From contig CM067086.1 of NCBI GenBank assembly GCA_034008185.1, positions 66,448,286 to 66,512,285 of the forward strand: a DNA stretch of 64,000 bases. Reading direction: 5' to 3'. Each line of letters begins with the position of its first letter. Position 1 is the first letter of the stretch. The notes below the pieces were generated by a model. The model worked only from the letters and a program-made list of their open reading frames with translations, did not search any database and was not told the origin of the DNA. Positions 58,259-64,000 of this stretch are shown here, piece after piece. The position numbers and the translations under genes are program-made. Origin of the DNA: Gorsachius magnificus (taxonomy: Eukaryota; Chordata; Aves; Pelecaniformes; Ardeidae).

Positions 58259-60759
58259 ATTGCCTGAGCTGCTTGACCCTAAACCTGACTTTGACTCACT
58301 GGTATTTACATGTCCTGGGGAATAGAAGGATTTTTCTTGTGAGAGGGATACCAAGCTTGAAGCTGACCATGAACAGTAGATGAACCAAGCAGACCCAGCT
58401 CTGCCTCTGCTCCGGGGACTGGAATATATCTTACACCACCAGAACTTGGAATAAAACACCTGAGCAGTGATGAAAGCCAGCACCAGAATCTGGCTCCTGT
58501 TCCTGGCACCCCAAAAATATGCTCAGGGCTGGATTGCAGAACTGGGTGCTTGATGCTCCAGTTCCTGCCAGGGAAAAGGTCTGGGATTGCCTGAGATGAG
58601 TAGGCAACCTGCCATCAAACTGTGCCTCATCTGACACCAGGGCTCTCTCCCATGAAGACAAAGCAGGACCCAGGCCCCCAACTGATGCCAGCTCAGACAC
58701 TGGTGCTCTTACCTCCCTCAGGAGCATCTAAGTGTCCATGCTCTTTTGCAAAAGAGATCCTGGTGCTCACATGCCTGTATTTTTGCTGAGCCCCTGTAGG
58801 TGCTGGGATTGCATTTAAAGGCCTCAGCAGGGTGATAATTCCCACCCCTGTGCTGAGTGACCAGTGATGCTGAGACACTGCTGGATGAGGAGCAGCCCAT
58901 TGGGCAGGACAGGGCTCTCACACCAGGGATGAGACCCCCGTGGAGATATTGGTGGATCACGACTGCTCAGAAAGGCTTGTTACAGCCTGGGCAATGTTTT
59001 TTCTATTTTATCCCCAATCTTCTAAGACATTTGGAGCTGCAAACAATCTGTTTGGCTCCGACCCCATGATCTTTGCTCATACAAAACTCTCATTGACGCC
59101 AATAGTTTTCCAGCCCTTCATTCCCAGTGACAGTAGCAGTTTTGCCTGGGCAAGAACTTTGCCATGAGGGCATGTATGTTTTTCAGGGTTTTCTCAGGTA
59201 AAGGTTTTATTTTCGTAATTCTTTCCCCCTGGTAGGTGCTGAGCTGTCAGAATCGCAGCCGTGCAGAATTCCAGCTTAGTTAAAACAATATCCTAAAGGT
59301 TGTGAAGCCGAGCTGCTTGCCAACAGTGAAAATTGAATGTTCCACTCTCCCTACTTGACTATATTTAGTTTGGGATCCTAATGAAGTCTTTCTTTGTGTA
59401 ATTTCACATCTACAGGGCAACTGTGAGAGAGGACTTCCTAATTCTGTCAGGATGCTGGCAACCCTTACCCTGGGACAGCATGTCCTCTGGGCCTCTGCTA
59501 CATGGCCATGTATACAGTACTAGATTGTGCCCTGTGTGCTATTGGGGAGACCCTGTAGCTTTTTTTTTTTTTTTTCTCTTTTTCTCCCTTTTTTTTTATT
59601 CCCTGATGAAAGAAACCTGTGTGTATTGCAGCAGGTTAATTCCCGGTTGTTTTCCCTGCAGATATTTGATAATAAAGTTGCTTGGTGATGGTGGGTTTTA
59701 TTGTACCACTGTTGAACAGAAGAGTATTTTGAATGGTCATTTGGGGTGAAAGTCCCCTTCCTTTTATGTGGTGTCCAAAGGAACAAGCATGGGATGGTGA
59801 AATGTACCATGAAGATGCTGGAAATCTTCCCCATGCCACTCAACTGTAGGACCAAGCCATGCATGACCATGGAGTGAAATAACATTGGTCCTGTATTGCC
59901 ATGCTATTGAATATTGAATATTGAATTAAAGCCTGTATTGAGCTCCTAAAGGGCAGGAGGCCCAGGGCATTGGAGATTGCTCATTTATAATCTATTTATA
60001 GTCCTCTCCTCAAAAGCTTATGTTGACAGGGAAAGTAAGTCCCTTTAAATGAAATACTGTATTCCTTCACGCACAAAGGGTGAGTAGCCTTCAGTGGCTA
60101 TTTTGGCAGCTTGAAGCTTTGTCTCCTGTGATCACAGTGGATTTAATGTACCTGTGGGCTACCCAACCTAGGCCTTGAGTTAAGAGTGGCTGCATTTAAA
60201 GCCACTGCCTTCGGCAGCTAGTCAAGGGTCATCCCAAGCTCCATCGTGTCGTGAGTTGGCTTGCTGCCCCTTCATGCAGCACACTGGTGCCTTTCCCTTC
60301 CCTCCTCCTCTGTATGCAGCTCAAGATTTGAGGATCTGCCTTCTTCGTCCAACATCACCGTTACCATCATCACCAATCAGTATGCCAAAAAGTATATAGA
60401 ACAACTGAAAAAAATCTCTCTGGGATTTGCTGAGGTTTCTCAGCATGAGGATAGGTTGTGCTGGAAGGAGATCTGCCATGTGGAAATGTCATGGAGAAAC
60501 ATCAGCTCCCCAGGGTAAAACCCCTGGAAACCCATGGAGGAAAAGGCCATGCTGTTATTGTACTTGTATTCAAGCAGAAGCACAGGGCTGGGCAGCCTGC
60601 TGTTCATCAGCCTTCTGGATATTCATCTCAGTCCCCAGCTGGCAGTAAATGTATTGTCGGATATCCCTCTAAAGCTGTGTAAGTTATTGCTTTCTTAGAG
60701 TGCCTTTATACCTATGTGTATTTTTCTTCCTGTTCCAGCATCTTACAAAGCTCTCTTTG
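58259..60759. other. Intergenic, no gene seen
   Basis: Mixed sequence with a T-rich tract at 59560-59599. No gene, RNA or retroelement recognised. Open frames reach 121 codons without motifs. Confidence 0.5.
59560..59599. repeat. T-rich tract
   Basis: 16 T, then CTCTTTTTCTCCC and another T run of 9, in all 40 pyrimidine bases. No element body beside it. Confidence 0.85.
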
Positions 60760-61420
60760 GAGACGCTCGGCATTGCTAAATATAGTTTTGCAAAATTCCA
60801 GGACACGTCTTCACTTGGCACATGAAAATTAGTTAACAGACTGTCATGAGACCTTTCTTTGCTCTCCCACTGTTCTCACTCCCGTGACACCTGACATATA
60901 GCACACGGGTTTGCAAATGGCCTCGGGTTTGCTCCGTGACTCACCATTAATCAGGATGAGAAATAGCCTTCCCAGTTCATAAATTCAAGGTAAACTCAAT
61001 TTCCCACATATTCTGTCAAATGGACATCAGCAGGCTGTTTATATTAATTCATGCCCTCTTAAACCTTGTGTTACGGGAGGCGAGAAGCAGCGATGGGGGG
61101 CTCCGGCATATTGACAAACACGTTTGCACCTTCAGTTGCAGACCGAACAGGTCCCTCTACAGTCTCCGAGATGCATACATAGCCCTCAAGCACAGTACGG
61201 ATCGTTCAGTCGTCAAAACCACAAGCTAAATATTTGAGTTTCCAGCACATTAAGTAAACATGTCCTATCTACACCCCGGCTGCAAGGAGAGATGCTGAAT
61301 TTGGGGATGAGCTCGCTGCATTAAAAATTCATATATATCCAGGGTAAGCCATGACCACTTAACAGGGGATTGCTGTAAATAGCTGTAGCTGTTGAACAGT
61401 GGTATGAAATTAAATCATAG
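60760..61420. promoter_or_regulatory. Candidate conserved non-coding element
   Basis: AT-rich, non-repetitive sequence with scattered CpGs, no homopolymers longer than about 6 except short A runs, and several transcription-factor-like words: TTTGCAAAT near 60910, TTAATCA near 60947, ATATTAATTCAT near 61039. A 69-codon frame at 61020-61229 crosses it without domain content. Placement 56 kb downstream of BMP4 suits a distal enhancer, but this is inference from look and context only. Confidence 0.35.
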
Positions 61421-62304
61421 GGAACAATAGCAATTTAATTGGTATTTCTGGCTTTCTGTGGGGAAGGGAGGGGAGCAGAGTGAGTGTTTCACAGCACAAA
61501 TCACAAAGATGGCTAGCTCTCCCTTGGTACCGCCAGCACCTTGAAATAAACCCCAAAAACTGAGCTGTTCTCCCCCAAAAGTTCAATGCATCGATGGAAA
61601 AGCTCAAGGCAAAACTAGAGTTAAAAAAATGTTGATTGAGGAAGAGGGAGGCAGGAGAAATGAGTAACTGTGGATATTGCACAGGGTAGAAGTTCTTCAT
61701 TAGGTTATTATAGTAGAAGATTGATTAAAACTTGGGATGGATAGGCATGTAGAAATGAGGTGACCAAAACCCAGGTGTATTTCCTCTGTAGCATCAGCTC
61801 TTACGGGATCCTTCCTTACATCTATCTCACCTCTGCTTTTTTGGCATGCCAGTCACCGAGCTCTTAAATTTCCCACCCACTGCTGCTTTCCAGGTGGAGC
61901 TTTAGCTGGATTACTTTCAACATTTCTCCGAATGCCTGGGGCATTACCAAGTTACTCCCAGGGACTGTGTCCAGTCTTCACGGAAAATGCGCAGTGTCTT
62001 TCTGCTGGCAGACGGAGAGGTTGGATGCTCTGGGCGTGCTCAGTACCCATCGCACCACACATCTCACGCCTTGCCGAGGTCCACATGTGCCTTGACCTGC
62101 CAAGTGTTGCTCCCCACTCCACTCCAGATAAATTCTCTTTAGGGTTTCTTTTAGACTATGTTATTGTTATGAATGAAGTGTTTAAAAAAAAAAAAAGTAA
62201 GGAGATAAATTGTGCACACTGCCACGCTTGGTGAGTTTGTTCCATTTGCAGCATTTCTATACATATGTGGTTGTGGATATCATGTGTACCTGAGCGACCT
62301 CCTG
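61421..62304. other. Intergenic, no gene seen
   Basis: Unremarkable mixed sequence with a 13-base A run near 62182. No gene or repeat recognised. Confidence 0.5.
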
Positions 62305-62370
62305 TTCTATTCTATTCTATTCTATTCTATTCTATTCTATTCTATTCCATTCCATTCCATTCCATTCTAT
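62305..62370. repeat. (TTCTA)n/(TTCCA)n pentanucleotide microsatellite
   Basis: TTCTA repeated about eight times, then four TTCCA units and a final TTCTAT, 66 bases. It is the reverse complement type of the repeat at 18297, which is attached to a CR1 end, but here no CR1 body can be seen on the left. Confidence 0.93.
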
Positions 62371-64000
62371 AACTTGCAAACAGGAATGGGCTAGATCGTA
62401 AGATTAGGCTGGTATGTACTCAGTGGAGGGTTGGGAAGCTATTCACCAAAATTTTTTGAACCACAGGAGACTGCTCTCCATGTATCTCTCTACACTCAGT
62501 GGGGACCAAGGAGTCTCCCTGGTTGGGATGCAGAGCTGGGACCTCATTCAGTCATTCTGAGTTGTCCCTTAAGCTGCTTTTCTGGTCCTTCGATTCCCAT
62601 GACCCACAGACCAGAGGCTGCTGCTGCTTTGAGACCCACAGGAGCATGAAGGACAAGGACTCCAGGTTTGGAGGTGAGGCACTTCCCTCCCAATGGCCCT
62701 AAAAAGAAGCTTCTAAAAAAGTCATCTCTACATCATGCATCCCCAGATGGAGAAGCCAGTGGGGGCTCCCAAACAGCCTCTCAGACTCCAGAAAATCAAG
62801 AGAGGAAGCCATTAGTGCAATAACTGCAAGAACCCACATTGCCCTTCCCGGTCAGCTCGAGCACAAAAATCTCAGCTGGAATCCAGATCAGCAATTGTGC
62901 ATGCATGTGGAGATGTTCAACCCTTCAGCACTGGAATAAAGGAGTTACCTTAATTTATTTATTAAGATGCTTCTCTTCATCGTGCTGCATTCTTGCAGTG
63001 TCTGGATGCTCTCCTTCTCGTACAGAAGAATTTACAGCAATACAGGGAAAAGCACTGAGAAAAACACATATTTGTAGGAAGATTTCTAAGCTTTTTATCT
63101 CCTGGGAGGGTAAAAAAAGGGAGATTCTTTGTATCTGGGAACTCTTAAATTCATATTTATACACATTTCCCCAGGGGGAGGATTTATTGTTAAGTAACAA
63201 TAGGGAAACAGCATGATTTCAGCGAAGACATTTGGGCTAGTGAATGTTGGAGTGAATTCCATTTCAGTGTTCGTATTCAAAGTCAGGGCTGATTTTTAAT
63301 TGCTTTAAAAGTACATCCTGAGCAGAAATGTTCCAACCTAGGCACTGCTTCTCAGTGGCACCAGCGCAAATATGTCTTGCTATACTGCAACCAAAGGGCT
63401 GCATGATGTAAACCCCTGAGATTTTTGTTTTAATGAGAAATAAAAAAATCTGCTGTGGAAGAAAAACACGGTATCTGAGGGCTCAGATCCTTTCAAAACC
63501 TTGTGTAACTGCTGTGCATTTGAAGAGATCTTCTCCTTTCTGCTTTTCCTGGGGGGTGCCCACTGACCTGGCGCAGGGCGATGCTGGCTGATGCCCATCT
63601 GCGGAAGTGTGCCGCGTACATCTGGGGATGGAGGCCTCCCTGGGGGTCTCACCCCACTGGTGATGGGGCGCAGTGCCTGCCGTAATTGCTCCTGTGGTGA
63701 GCTGACTCGCCAATGCACAAAGCTATCTGCCCTTACCACAGGGGGGTATTTTATTAATGATGAGGAATCACCCTTGTCACAACAGCGGGCTTGGTTCATG
63801 TGTCCTCTTCCCGCAGTTGCTTCTGCAAATGCAGCGGATGCTTCCTCTCCTTTCCCTCTGCCTGCTCCCCAGGATCTTTTCAGATTGGTGCTGAGGTCCC
63901 CATGGGCTCCTGCCTATGTCCCACAACAGCAGGATTTGTACCCTGAATGCTCAGGGTGTCCCACCTCCCCTCTGTAAGGGACATCGGTGTTACTGGCTGC
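62371..64000. other. Intergenic, no gene seen
   Basis: Mixed sequence to the window end. No gene, RNA or transposon identified. A 128-codon open frame at 63591-63977 runs to the end of the region but shows no domain; it cannot be excluded as part of something beyond the window. Confidence 0.45.

Noticed and set aside
1..64000. LTR retroviruses, tRNA or rRNA genes
   Set aside because: I saw no LTR pair, primer-binding site, gag/pol/env-like frame, cloverleaf or rRNA-like sequence.

Overview
This is vertebrate nuclear DNA, almost certainly from a bird. Two things point that way. About eighteen short, 5'-truncated CR1 LINE fragments with ATTCTATG-type 3' tails are scattered on both strands. The only recognisable protein gene is a complete BMP4 of avian type, close to but not identical with the chicken protein as I remember it. 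There are no bacterial-style operons, no CRISPR array and no rRNA.

Layout. Positions 1-1500 are 5' flank carrying two CR1 copies. Positions 1550-2760 are a very GC-rich CpG island that holds the BMP4 promoter, the end of a non-coding first exon (donor after 2303) and a 463-bp first intron. BMP4 coding sequence lies in two exons, 2774-3143 and 4123-4964, split by a 979-bp phase-1 intron. Together they give 403 residues: signal peptide, TGF-beta prodomain with two furin-type sites, and a 114-residue cystine-knot ligand. The 3' UTR is short and AT-rich, with an AATAAA at 5161. The remaining ~59 kb, on the 3' side of BMP4, has no gene I can support. It contains CR1 copies, microsatellites, homopolymer runs, a few possible ancient repeats, and AT-rich complex stretches that look like the non-coding elements expected in the regulatory desert around a developmental gene. 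CR1 copies are absent from BMP4 and its first 6 kb of 3' flank, and from a 12.7-kb block at about 40.7-53.4 kb.

How the parts act together. BMP4 is the only gene product. The most interesting local feature is a 17-residue upstream ORF. It starts in a strong context in exon 1, crosses the exon 1-exon 2 junction and ends 14 nt inside the BMP4 coding sequence in another frame. The human BMP4 leader, as I recall it, has the same arrangement, which suggests conserved translational control. The downstream desert is the likely site of distal BMP4 enhancers, but that is inference from composition and context only.

Limits. Non-coding exon starts, the transcription start site and all enhancer candidates are inferred without alignment or expression data. 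Repeat borders are good to roughly 5-10 bases. CR1 groups are defined here by their 3' ends, not by database subfamily names.
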